A stretch of 25,352 nt of DNA from the IMG/VR virus record IMGVR_UViG_3300036399_000073, positions 1 through 25,352 of that record. The stretch is one strand, 5' to 3'. Of this stretch, positions 13,420-19,817 are shown in pieces. Under the pieces are notes generated by a model. It was not told the origin of the DNA. It was given only the letters and a program-made list of their open reading frames with translations, and made no database searches. A program made the position numbers and the translations under genes. This stretch comes from a virus. Position 1 is the first letter of the stretch; every line of letters starts with the position of its first letter.

Positions 13420-14838
13420 TTAGGATGCATAGGGGTTAGATCTTTTTTGTTTGCCACTGTCAACATAATCATCCTCGTCCCATGCGTCGTCAGGCGGTGG
13501 GTCAATGTCTAGCCACCCGGCATCCCGCAGGTAGCGCAGGGCCTGCGTGCAGGCGTCCACCAAATCATCATGGGTCGTCTCGGGGAAGCTGCAGATCTGG
13601 CTGACGAAGCCCTCGGCCCAGTCCTTGACGTAGCCCTTACGGTGGTCAGACTCGGGGATCCACACCCGGCCCCGGGCAATGATGTTGCTGACAATGTTCA
13701 GCCGCTGCATCTTGTCAGCCCGCCCCGGGTTGTAGGCCCGGACCGGCAGGTGGGCACGCTGGAGGTCTTGTATAAGACTGATGCCGGCGCTCTTGTCCTC
13801 GATCAGCAGCAGGTCCACCCGCTTGCGGTCCTTACCCTCTCCGAAGACGGTCTCGTACTCTTCGATGACCTTTGGCCGCAGGTCGGGGTACATCATGCGC
13901 TCCTGCCAGCAGTCAATCACCATGGCCGCCATGGGACCGTCTTGTGGCTTGAAGCAGCCGAACGTGATGCAGGCGGTTGGGTCGTTCTGCGCCTTCTCCG
14001 AGGTGGCCACGTCGTAGGACTGGAGGATGTACTCAAACTTGGGGAACGGCCGGCCGGCTGGCCAGAGCTTGAACATGTCCCGCTTGACGATCCCACCCTC
14101 CTCGGGGTCAATGATCTCGGCGTAGATCTCCTGTCTCCCGAGAGTCGTGCCCTCGTAGCTCAAAATCTGCTTGCGGAAGTTCTCCGACAGGTTGGCCAGA
14201 TTGGTGTAGGTCGAGGCGGTGGTCATTACCACATCGCTGCCCTCCCGGCCCATCAGCTCAATGATCAGATCCTTTGGGCGGGGGGTAGTTGTGCAGATCA
14301 TCCGGGTGCGCTTGCCCAGCCGCATGCCGAACTGGATCTGGTCCCACGCCTCTTGTATATAGTCCCACGCCGCCAGCTCGTCACACCATCCGCCGTGGAA
14401 TTGTGGCCCCCGGAAGCGCTCAGGCTCTGATGCGGGTATACCCTTAATCAGGCTGCCGTTGTGCAGACGAAGCTCATGGGCGGTCTTGTTGTAGTCAGCC
14501 ACCAGTGACTTGGGGATCACCGCCAGCAGGCCGGAGTCGCCCTCAAAGCACGTCCCCCGGACGTCAGCCGAGGTAGGTGCAGCCACTAGCCAGCGGGTGC
14601 CGGGCTGCTCGTAGGCCCACCAAGCTATCTGTTCCGCAGCCGTGCGGGTCTTCCCGGCTCCACGTCCGGCCAGCATCAGCCAGATCGACCACCAGTCGCC
14701 CGGCGGCAGTACCTGATGCGCGTGCTGGGTAGCAAACCAGCTCATCCTCCATGCCCACGCCAGACGGTACTCGGGGCTTGCAGCCGCTAGGTGCCTCTGG
14801 ACCTCCGGGTCCGAGACGATCTCCGCGATGTCACTCAT
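13420..14838 (-). CDS. terL: Terminase large subunit
   Basis: The 472-residue product has both catalytic domains. ATPase: Walker A AGRGAGKT (residues 57-64), Walker B ending in GGWCDE with D153 and E154, and coupling motif ICTTTPRP (181-188). Nuclease (RNase H fold): D276 in LQSYDVATS, E347-D348 in LLLIEDKSAG, and the D424-D425-x2-D428 group in HDDLVDACTQALRYL. TerL docks on the portal and pumps DNA into the prohead, then cuts it. Length and motif order are those of the Terminase_6 type. The ATG overlaps the TerS stop by eight bases (ATGAGTGA), so the two subunits are coupled. The extreme C-terminus (DDAWDEDDYVDSGKQKRSN) is acidic then basic. All key residues are present, so it should be active. 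Confidence 0.96.
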   Translation of the reverse strand: MSDIAEIVSDPEVQRHLAAASPEYRLAWAWRMSWFATQHAHQVLPPGDWWSIWLMLAGRGAGKTRTAAEQIAWWAYEQPGTRWLVAAPTSADVRGTCFEGDSGLLAVIPKSLVADYNKTAHELRLHNGSLIKGIPASEPERFRGPQFHGGWCDELAAWDYIQEAWDQIQFGMRLGKRTRMICTTTPRPKDLIIELMGREGSDVVMTTASTYTNLANLSENFRKQILSYEGTTLGRQEIYAEIIDPEEGGIVKRDMFKLWPAGRPFPKFEYILQSYDVATSEKAQNDPTACITFGCFKPQDGPMAAMVIDCWQERMMYPDLRPKVIEEYETVFGEGKDRKRVDLLLIEDKSAGISLIQDLQRAHLPVRAYNPGRADKMQRLNIVSNIIARGRVWIPESDHRKGYVKDWAEGFVSQICSFPETTHDDLVDACTQALRYLRDAGWLDIDPPPDDAWDEDDYVDSGKQKRSNPYAS

Positions 14839-15412
14839 TAGCCGAGACTTGCCGCTTCAGCTCCGCGTTCTTCATGATGGCCGCAAGGAAGTTGTCGGCT
14901 TCCACCTGCACTTCCATTTTGAGTGGGTTGGCAGGGTCGCCGCCAAGCGCCAACTTGGTGCCGTACTTCTTCGGGTTCCAGCAGGCTGCCAGCTTCAAGC
15001 GGTGCTCGGCGCGGTGTTTGTTCCACGCAATCGAGCCGGGGTCGTAACGCTTGTTCCCAGCCTCGTCAAAGACAGCCAGAGGCTCGTTGTCCGTGATAGA
15101 CAAAGACTCCTCAACCATAGCGTCGCAGCCCTCCTCGCGTGCGCGTGCGAACTGTAAAGCAAGAGACTCGTCGCCCCCAACCCAGTTGTAGACGGCCTGC
15201 CGCGTTGGCATCGTCTCGTCCTTACAGATTTTCAACAGCGGCTCTCCCATGCTGATGCGGCGGAAGATCTCCTGCGCTAGCTCTGGTGTGTACTTGCCTG
15301 TCTTGTTTTGGGCTTGTAAACCTTTTACAGGCTGTTTGGCTACCTTACCCTTGGCTTTAGGCTTTTGGGCTGCTGTAGCCCGTTTTGATGGCTTTGCGGC
15401 GGTTTCTGGCAT
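14831..15412 (-). CDS. terS: Terminase small subunit
   Basis: I choose ATG 15412, four bases after the oxygenase stop, because GAGGA lies eight bases upstream; the frame is open to 15505 without support. The 193-residue product has a basic, alanine/lysine-rich N-terminus (residues 1-40, many KPK and KGK), then a helix-turn-helix region: YTPELAQEIFRRISMGEPLL, KICKDETMPTRQAVYNWV. These are followed by helical segments around EEGCDAMVEESLSI and WNKHRAEHRLKLAACWNPKK. The 'isxGepLxxicxdexmPtrxxvyxW' pattern is the DNA-binding part of phage TerS proteins of the terminase small subunit-like family. TerS recognises the packaging site and regulates TerL. Directly upstream of and overlapping terL, as expected. 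Confidence 0.9.
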   Translation of the reverse strand: MPETAAKPSKRATAAQKPKAKGKVAKQPVKGLQAQNKTGKYTPELAQEIFRRISMGEPLLKICKDETMPTRQAVYNWVGGDESLALQFARAREEGCDAMVEESLSITDNEPLAVFDEAGNKRYDPGSIAWNKHRAEHRLKLAACWNPKKYGTKLALGGDPANPLKMEVQVEADNFLAAIMKNAELKRQVSANE

Positions 15413-15416
15413 GACC

Positions 15417-16187
15417 TTAGTCCTCGTCCGTTGGTTTGGGCGTATCGTACCTGATACTTGGTGATTTGTAATCGCTTGGTGTAAAGTGGCAGAACACATT
15501 GGCAAAGGCGTTGCCCTCTAACGGTGTTGGTCTGCCGTGTTTCAGGCGGGCGGACTCGTAGAAGACCATCTCGCCGGGTGTCATCAGGATCTGGTGCGGC
15601 TCGTAGGTGTGGTCCTCGATCATGAGTGGCCAGTCCTCGCGCACGTCCTGATCGACGTTGATGATGACACCGAAGATGTGGGTCTCTATCCTGTCCCGGT
15701 GGGGCTTGAGCACCGCCTTGTCCTTGTACACACGAATGCCGTACACGTAGGTTGGGTCTACGGCCTTGCCGCTCCATGTGGCCACCAATGGGGTCAGGGT
15801 GTCTTGGATCTCTTTGCGGAGCGCGTCCGGCAGCTCAATGGTCGTGCTTGGTTTACTCAAGGACACGCCAGAGATAAAACCCTCAACGTGCTCATCTTTC
15901 TCAGTGTCTTTGTTCTCGTTGTAAAAACGCAACATTTTGTCAAACAGTGGCTTGGGCACGGGGAACTTCTGGAACCCTTGGCGGGTGTAATTTGGCAGAA
16001 ACTCGTGCGGTGCTCTGTGCGGGTTCAGCAGCCTGTCTAACGGCAAGCTCGGTGTGTAACCGGTCTCTTGCCGTATTGACTCGTACCCAAAGCCATGCCG
16101 CAGGAGTATTCCGAAGATGACATCCGGCTTTACACCGGCGGCCGTGTTGGTTTTGATCCACGCGGTCCAATCCGGGCTAAAGGTCAC
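15417..16187 (-). CDS. 2-oxoglutarate/Fe(II)-dependent oxygenase
   Basis: The C-terminal half (from about residue 145) is a double-stranded beta-helix: YVYGIRVYKDKAVLKPHRDR with H163-x-D165, a strand FGVIINVDQDV, and MTPGEMVFYESARLKHGRP with H217. These are the iron-binding HxD...H residues of the prolyl-4-hydroxylase-like family, which couples 2-oxoglutarate decarboxylation to hydroxylation. R219 or a later basic residue may hold 2-oxoglutarate. The N-terminal part (FSPDWTAWIKTNTAAGVKPD, VIFGILLRHGFGYESIR) is an unassigned helical domain. I choose GTG 16187 as start because GGAG lies six bases upstream and 13 bases follow the previous stop; a TTG start at 16229 is also possible. The target is unknown: a virion protein, a host protein or a nucleic acid base. 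Confidence 0.82.
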   Translation of the reverse strand: MTFSPDWTAWIKTNTAAGVKPDVIFGILLRHGFGYESIRQETGYTPSLPLDRLLNPHRAPHEFLPNYTRQGFQKFPVPKPLFDKMLRFYNENKDTEKDEHVEGFISGVSLSKPSTTIELPDALRKEIQDTLTPLVATWSGKAVDPTYVYGIRVYKDKAVLKPHRDRIETHIFGVIINVDQDVREDWPLMIEDHTYEPHQILMTPGEMVFYESARLKHGRPTPLEGNAFANVFCHFTPSDYKSPSIRYDTPKPTDED

Positions 16188-16200
16188 ATGGATCTCCGGA

Positions 16201-16419
16201 TTAATTTCCCGGGGACTCGCTGCCCTCAATCAGCTCTTCAGGGGCTTTGTACTGCTCAATCTTGGTGCCTGCGGTGAGCTGGGCTACCAGATCGTCCTGA
16301 GTGGCCACACGGACCGTGAAGGTGCTGTTCGCAACGTGGCTCAGGGCCTGCTGGCGCAAGTTAGCTTTGACGAGCCGAATGCCTTGGGCACTGTTGACGA
16401 TGTAAATTCGTTCTGCCAT
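16201..16419 (-). CDS. Small conserved phage protein before the oxygenase
   Basis: I place the start at ATG 16419, where GGAGAG lies six bases upstream; the frame opens at 16461. The 72-residue product begins MAERIYIVNSAQGIRLVKAN and contains LSHVANSTFTVRVATQDDLV. It ends acidic (EELIEGSESPGN). The IYIV..A.G.RLVKA..RxQA..H.A...F.V..A pattern is one I recall from small uncharacterised proteins that precede terminase genes in proteobacterial phages. It is probably the first gene of the packaging unit; the 46 bases before it contain a weak TATATT -10-like element but no good -35. Confidence 0.7.
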   Translation of the reverse strand: MAERIYIVNSAQGIRLVKANLRQQALSHVANSTFTVRVATQDDLVAQLTAGTKIEQYKAPEELIEGSESPGN

Positions 16420-16465
16420 TTTCTCTCTCCGTATTGTTTGATGTAACCGAATCGCTTTCATTTCG

Positions 16466-16555
16466 CTAATATAGGTCGGGCAACAGGCATATCACTACCA
16501 CAAACCCTATGAACATTGTAGCAATTACAACCTTTTCAGTCAATGATTCGTTCAT
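16466..16555 (-). CDS. 29-residue single-pass membrane peptide
   Basis: The ATG at 16555 has AAAGGAGCGGAACAC before it and overlaps the upstream stop (ATGA, 16552-16555). The peptide starts MNESLTEKVV and is mostly one hydrophobic segment (IATMFIGFVVVICLLP). It is too short to show homology. Such tiny membrane peptides can be holin-like, or modulators of a host membrane protein; no cytolytic feature is visible. The clear ribosome binding site and coupling make it likely to be translated. Confidence 0.55.
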   Translation of the reverse strand: MNESLTEKVVIATMFIGFVVVICLLPDLY

Positions 16556-17634
16556 GTGTTCCGCTCCTTTAGTTTGGCTTCCAAGGTTCGGACTTTGAGC
16601 AAAATTTGGTACGGATTGATATTTGAGTCTGATGTTCCCATCCAAGGGTCTGCGCGTAAAATTTCCCAAGGGTCTGTGCTTAAAATTTCCTCATCCGTCA
16701 GCCCCTGCCACGGGCGCTGTGCTGCGACTTTCTTAATACGCAGCAGCACCTCTCCATCGCTTATATCTGTTCGCCCCTCACGTGATGGTTTGAATATTGC
16801 ATACCCACATGGCTCCCCCAAAGTCTGCGGATCATCGCATTCCAAATAAACAGGGAACGCATTGTCAAAAGCCCAATACTCAGGCTTGCCATCGACAAAG
16901 TTTTTCCACAGCCACAATTTCTTCGGCTCCTGCTCTGGCTGTGCTGACTTTTTAACCCACGCAAGTCCAGTGTATGTCGGCTCGTACACGTAGCCAAGTG
17001 ACTTTAAAATTTCTACCGCTTCGTTTGCAGCGGGTTGATACATTGGTGGGGTGGCAAGACTGCAATCACAAGGCCCAACGGGTAGCGCATCGCCATTGTG
17101 GACAGAGCAATCACTGTCGTGTATATTGCCGTTTTTGCAGGCGGCGCACTGGCAGTGTGTGGTCGCCCCTCGATTGCGCTCCTTTAGTTTGGCTTCTGCC
17201 GCAATAAGCAAATCTTCCCATCCATACTGAGCCGCCGCAAATTTACGCCTATCTTCATCTGTCAGCCCTACCCACGGGCGCTGTGCTGCGGGTGGGGTGG
17301 CAAAGTGATCAGCCAACTCACGCGCTTTGTGCTTGTTGATGCCCTCGCGGACTAGGCTGACTACAACCATGTCACGCCACTGGGTTGGCTCCTGCTCTGG
17401 CTGTGCTACTGGCCGTGCCTTCGTACCCACGCAGTCTTTGTAATGACACGCATCTCCGTCTTGGCAGGGGCATCGAGGGTCTTTTCCTATGCACGGCTCG
17501 GCTTGCTGCTCTGGCTGTGCCAGTTCGGCTTTCAGGGCGGTGATGGCTTCTACGATGTGCGTGTACTTGGTCACATAACGCTCATCTTCCAACGCCTCCA
17601 GCGCCTGCATCGCGGCTTGTCTTAAGTCAGTCAT
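16552..17634 (-). CDS. Modular repeat protein (AQPEQEP / AAQRPWxGLTDEE)
   Basis: I choose ATG 17634 (ATGA overlap with the previous stop), giving 360 residues. The protein is built of recurring blocks: AQPEQ at residues 39, 78 and 231; AAQRPWVGLTDEDRR (116) and AAQRPWQGLTDEE (304); EAKLKERN (147 and 352). Between them lie two cysteine/histidine-rich patches, CIGKDPRCPCQDGDACHYKD (48-67) and HCQCAACKNGNIHDSDC (160-176), that may bind zinc, and a FDNAFPVYLECDDPQTLGEP block. The N-terminus is helical (MTDLRQAAMQALEALEDERY). Proteins of this type recur in phages and prophages of Burkholderiales (memory), with block numbers that vary. Function unknown. DNA-level repeats match the blocks, so it evolves by recombination between modules. 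Confidence 0.7.
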   Translation of the reverse strand: MTDLRQAAMQALEALEDERYVTKYTHIVEAITALKAELAQPEQQAEPCIGKDPRCPCQDGDACHYKDCVGTKARPVAQPEQEPTQWRDMVVVSLVREGINKHKARELADHFATPPAAQRPWVGLTDEDRRKFAAAQYGWEDLLIAAEAKLKERNRGATTHCQCAACKNGNIHDSDCSVHNGDALPVGPCDCSLATPPMYQPAANEAVEILKSLGYVYEPTYTGLAWVKKSAQPEQEPKKLWLWKNFVDGKPEYWAFDNAFPVYLECDDPQTLGEPCGYAIFKPSREGRTDISDGEVLLRIKKVAAQRPWQGLTDEEILSTDPWEILRADPWMGTSDSNINPYQILLKVRTLEAKLKERNT

Positions 17635-17999
17635 GGTTGCTGCTTTATGCCGTGGGCGGCTTCGATGGCTCGGGCATACGCAATGTGGCGTGACCACCCG
17701 GGAATAGCGCCTGCTGCTACATCCCATATAACCTGAATCTCCTCATCCGTCAGCGGCTTGCGCCGTGCTGCTGGTGAGTGCTTGTAAACGGGAAAAGCGG
17801 CAAAAGCTCTCTCATACACACAATCGTAGTTAAGGTGTCCACCAGTCCAATCTTCCTTCAACCACGCCACCGGCTCCTGCTCTGGCTGTGCTGCTTTCTT
17901 GCCGTCGGCAAAACCTCGCTGGTACACAATCGTCAGCGTGTCTGCCTCATCGGTCAGCTTGGCTTGCGCTGCTTGGCGCTTTGATTCAAATCCTGTCAT
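17631..17999 (-). CDS. Short relative of the AQPEQEP repeat protein
   Basis: The 122-residue product starts MTGFESKRQAAQAKLTDEAD at an ATG overlapping the previous stop (ATGA). After a helical start it carries KKAAQPEQEPVAWLKEDW, then ERAFAAFPVYKHSPA and KPLTDEEIQVIWDVAAG. These blocks are shared with the next gene: AQPEQEP, a copy of FPVY, and a diverged 'RKPLTDEE' in place of 'RPWxGLTDEE'. The ending (YARAIEAAHGIKQQP) is helical. It may be one gene split into two, or an independent member of the same family; the in-frame overlap with its neighbour (4 bases, different frame) shows they are now separate. Function unknown. Confidence 0.68.
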   Translation of the reverse strand: MTGFESKRQAAQAKLTDEADTLTIVYQRGFADGKKAAQPEQEPVAWLKEDWTGGHLNYDCVYERAFAAFPVYKHSPAARRKPLTDEEIQVIWDVAAGAIPGWSRHIAYARAIEAAHGIKQQP

Positions 18000-18292
18000 T
18001 TTGTTGCTCCTATCACTGCCAGTGCAATTGCTTTCTGCGGGGTGTGTATGTGGTCAACCCAAAGGTCGCTTCCATCACCAACACAAGCTGACCAAGTTTC
18101 TTTAGCGGACTGTATTGGGAATGCGTTATACCGCTCCGCAATCGGGCCGATCACGTTCCAGTCGCGGTGGGAGAACACGCGCCAACTACCGTTGTACACA
18201 ACAACTGCCCACATATCGTCGTGGAACTTAACATCAAACAGCTTGTACCCAATAGCCAGCGCCAGCTCCTTGTCGATTTCAATGTCAGTCAT
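17996..18292 (-). CDS. Phage protein, possible DUF2591/NinX-like
   Basis: The 98-residue product begins MTDIEIDKELALAIGYKLFD. It contains FHDDMWAVVVYNGSWRVFSH then RDWNVIGPIAERYNAFP, ending WVDHIHTPQKAIALAVIGAT. The 'D..LA.AIG...W..FS..DW.VIGPIAERY..FP....A..AIALAVIA' layout resembles DUF2591 (NinX-like) proteins of lambdoid phages; I hold this only as likely. The start at ATG 18292 overlaps the previous stop by one base (TGATG), with GAGGGG five bases upstream. A GTG at 18295 would add one residue. No catalytic motif; role unknown. Confidence 0.68.
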   Translation of the reverse strand: MTDIEIDKELALAIGYKLFDVKFHDDMWAVVVYNGSWRVFSHRDWNVIGPIAERYNAFPIQSAKETWSACVGDGSDLWVDHIHTPQKAIALAVIGATK

Positions 18293-18618
18293 CACATCCC
18301 CTCATCGGCCAGTGCTTCGGCCACAAGCAACAAAAACACATAGCGATCATTTGGCGACAGCGCGTGTAAATCTCCGTCACTGTGCAGCGCCAAACGAGCA
18401 AACCAGCAAGTTCCGGTCAGAGGCAGGCCAAGTGCATAGTTCCGTACCTCCGTGCTGATCGGGCCATATTGAAGGTGGGCGTCTGCCGGGTGGATGCGGT
18501 AATAGCGCATATCTTCAACCAAAACAAGTTGTCCGGTTGCTTGCCAAGAGTCTCCTGAGTCCACCCATTTTGTTTGTATCCTCGCCCCCCGGGCGGCAGC
18601 GTGTAACAGGCGGCTCAT
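18292..18618 (-). CDS. Accessory protein, second of a tandem paralogue pair
   Basis: The 108-residue product starts MSRLLHAAARGARIQTKWVD and contains YYRIHPADAHLQYGPIST. It ends LLLVAEALADEGM. It is a paralogue of the preceding gene (18619-18942): start, IHP block and end are almost identical, the middle (LPLTGTCWFARLALHSDG) has diverged. The ATG follows the paralogue's TAA directly, with GAGGGG seven bases upstream. The family ('AARGARI..W......YRIHP.D.HL.YGPIS') is one I recall from phages of Burkholderia and related hosts without known function. No enzyme motif is visible. Confidence 0.72.
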   Translation of the reverse strand: MSRLLHAAARGARIQTKWVDSGDSWQATGQLVLVEDMRYYRIHPADAHLQYGPISTEVRNYALGLPLTGTCWFARLALHSDGDLHALSPNDRYVFLLLVAEALADEGM

Positions 18619-18942
18619 TTACATCCCCTCATCGGCCAATGCTTCGGCCAAGATTAAACAAAATACACGGCGTTGCTCTTCAGTGCTGCTCCAGTAGCCG
18701 TCTTCGCGTTCAAATTCCACACGGACATACGGTATATTTGAATCTTCGAAGTTGCGCGTTAGTGCCACACCCCGCAGCGCCGTGCTGATCGGGCCATAGG
18801 CCAAGTGTTCGTCATCCGGGTGGATGCGGTAGGAATACGTAATATCTTTCTCAAGGTAGACAGACTCCGACCCTGTCCACCGGCCCAAAACGTTATCTTC
18901 AATCCTCGCCCCACGGGCGGCAGCAAAAAGTAAGCGGCTCAT
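18619..18942 (-). CDS. Accessory protein, first of a tandem paralogue pair
   Basis: The 107-residue product starts MSRLLFAAARGARIEDNVLG and contains YSYRIHPDDEHLAYGPIST. It ends LILAEALADEGM. It shares its N-terminal 14 residues, central IHP block and C-terminal 9 residues with the next gene, so the pair arose by tandem duplication. A 30-base stretch at the 3' ends (18621-18650 versus 18294-18323) differs at one position. The start overlaps the stop of the 39-residue membrane peptide (ATGA). Function unknown. Confidence 0.72.
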   Translation of the reverse strand: MSRLLFAAARGARIEDNVLGRWTGSESVYLEKDITYSYRIHPDDEHLAYGPISTALRGVALTRNFEDSNIPYVRVEFEREDGYWSSTEEQRRVFCLILAEALADEGM

Positions 18943-19058
18943 ATCAGATACCCCGCAAAAAAGGACAGCGCCACTAGCGCCACCAACGCGAGGACAATTG
19001 CTAAGGCGGTGTCGAGCCAGCCGTAGGCAAATAAATCTTCAACATCGTCGTCTTTCAT
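18939..19058 (-). CDS. 39-residue membrane peptide
   Basis: A start at ATG 19058 with AAAGGAG seven bases upstream gives 39 residues: an acidic N-terminus (MKDDDVEDLFAYGWLD) followed by one long hydrophobic helix (TALAIVLALVALVALSFFAG) and YLI. Both ends overlap neighbours by four bases (ATGA), as in a real coupled operon gene. The acidic N-terminus in front of the helix suggests the C-terminus faces inward if the positive-inside rule is weak here. A holin-like or host-membrane modulator role are guesses. Confidence 0.62.
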   Translation of the reverse strand: MKDDDVEDLFAYGWLDTALAIVLALVALVALSFFAGYLI

Positions 19059-19291
19059 TTCAGTTCTCCTTTGGCTATTGCTGCACGGGCAATCATGTTC
19101 CCGTCGCTGTTGCCGTAGTGTTCGCCGTTCCCCAGTCGTGCCAGCTTCTCCAACGCCGCCAGCAGTTCCTGATTGCTCTCATGGAGTCGGCGCAGTTCGG
19201 CGGCGGCTTTGTGACAATGCCATGCGTATCCGCTAGACAATTTGTAGCTGCTCATCTTGTCAGCCAACCGCAAGGCTTCTGGTTGCGTCAT
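19055..19291 (-). CDS. Small helical phage protein, unknown function
   Basis: The 78-residue product starts MTQPEALRLADKMSSYKLSS and contains a helical core ELRRLHESNQELLAALEKL, then GNGEHYGNSDGNMIARAAIA. It ends KGELK. Proteins with the 'EALRLAD.L......AA.ELRRLH..N.EL..AL..' layout are very common in phages and prophages of Burkholderiales (memory) and remain uncharacterised; the core reads as a coiled coil. ATGA overlaps at both ends. Confidence 0.68.
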   Translation of the reverse strand: MTQPEALRLADKMSSYKLSSGYAWHCHKAAAELRRLHESNQELLAALEKLARLGNGEHYGNSDGNMIARAAIAKGELK

Positions 19292-19521
19292 GTCCGATTC
19301 CCCCGTGCCGTTGCTGACCTGTCAAAGGCTCTAGACAGGTCTCTGTTGCGATCTTTGGTGCCAATAGGTATCTGAGCCTTGACAAACAGGTTTGCGTTAG
19401 CCTCGGCCTCTTCAAACGATTTGGTAAGCCACACCGACTCTGAGCGATGTTTGCGTTTAGCAATCGCCTGCTTGATTTGTAGGTCAGTTGCTTTTTTGGT
19501 GACTTCTTCGGAGTCGCTCAT
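19288..19521 (-). CDS. Small charged protein, unknown function
   Basis: I choose ATG 19521 because GAGG lies seven bases upstream and the start overlaps the previous stop (ATGA). The 77-residue product starts MSDSEEVTKKATDLQIKQAI and continues AKRKHRSESVWLTKSFEEAE, ending in a basic tail (DRNRDLSRAFDRSATARGNR). It is highly charged, probably helical, without cysteines or membrane segments. I do not recognise a family. It may bind nucleic acid through its basic tail. Confidence 0.55.
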   Translation of the reverse strand: MSDSEEVTKKATDLQIKQAIAKRKHRSESVWLTKSFEEAEANANLFVKAQIPIGTKDRNRDLSRAFDRSATARGNRT

Positions 19522-19712
19522 GCTGTCACCTCTTGAGCCAAGATGAGTTGCAGGCCAGCCAGCAGTTGCTCGGCCTCGGAACGAGTGAGAACCGCAGACG
19601 CAGTCCCGTGCCTCATTGACAGGTGCAGCCAAGCACCGCCGTTGTCCCACGAGTCAATGCTGACCCGGACGTTGTCTTCGGTTTTGATGATGGTTTCAAT
19701 TTCGTTTGTCAT
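19518..19712 (-). CDS. Small conserved protein, first gene of its unit
   Basis: The ATG at 19712 has AAAAGGAC about seven bases upstream. The 64-residue product starts MTNEIETIIKTEDNVRVSID and contains WDNGGAWLHLSMRHGTASAV, then a helix SEAEQLLAGLQLILAQEV. A beta-hairpin plus helix ('V.VS...NGGAWL.L....GSA...LTR.EA..L...L') is a pattern I recall from small phage and host proteins of unknown role. It is the first gene after regulatory module copy 1 and heads the chain of coupled genes down to 16466. Confidence 0.68.
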   Translation of the reverse strand: MTNEIETIIKTEDNVRVSIDSWDNGGAWLHLSMRHGTASAVLTRSEAEQLLAGLQLILAQEVTA

Positions 19713-19727
19713 TTCGCTGTCCTTTTG

Positions 19728-19785
19728 GTGTTACCGGTCTTGCTGACCGTGATGTTAGTGTAACCGCAAATTACACCAAATCACA
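19728..19785 (-). promoter_or_regulatory. Regulatory module copy 1
   Basis: A perfect inverted repeat GTGTAA-N7-TTACAC (19758-19776) overlaps a possible -10 (TACACT, 19757-19762 on the minus strand). The matching -35 position (19780-19785, TGTGAT) is poor. A second box GGTAACAC (19728-19735) lies 15 bases before the ATG at 19712, 30 bases from the inverted repeat. The same arrangement occurs at 20642-20698 and 21364-21432. Confidence 0.6.
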
Positions 19786-19817
19786 GTCAAATCAAAATAT
19801 TTTGTAGGGACAAACCC

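Noticed and set aside
13065-13505. 146-codon minus-strand frame after terminase
   Set aside because: It overlaps the end of terL in another frame and runs through the terminator hairpin; composition is rich in R, C and H runs with no ribosome binding site.
13570-14430. 286-codon plus-strand frame
   Set aside because: It is a shadow of terL, which has all catalytic motifs on the minus strand.
16420-16465. Promoter before the packaging unit
   Set aside because: TATATT is a fair -10 but there is no -35 at 16-18 bases, and GGTTACATCA only partly resembles the three-copy operator.
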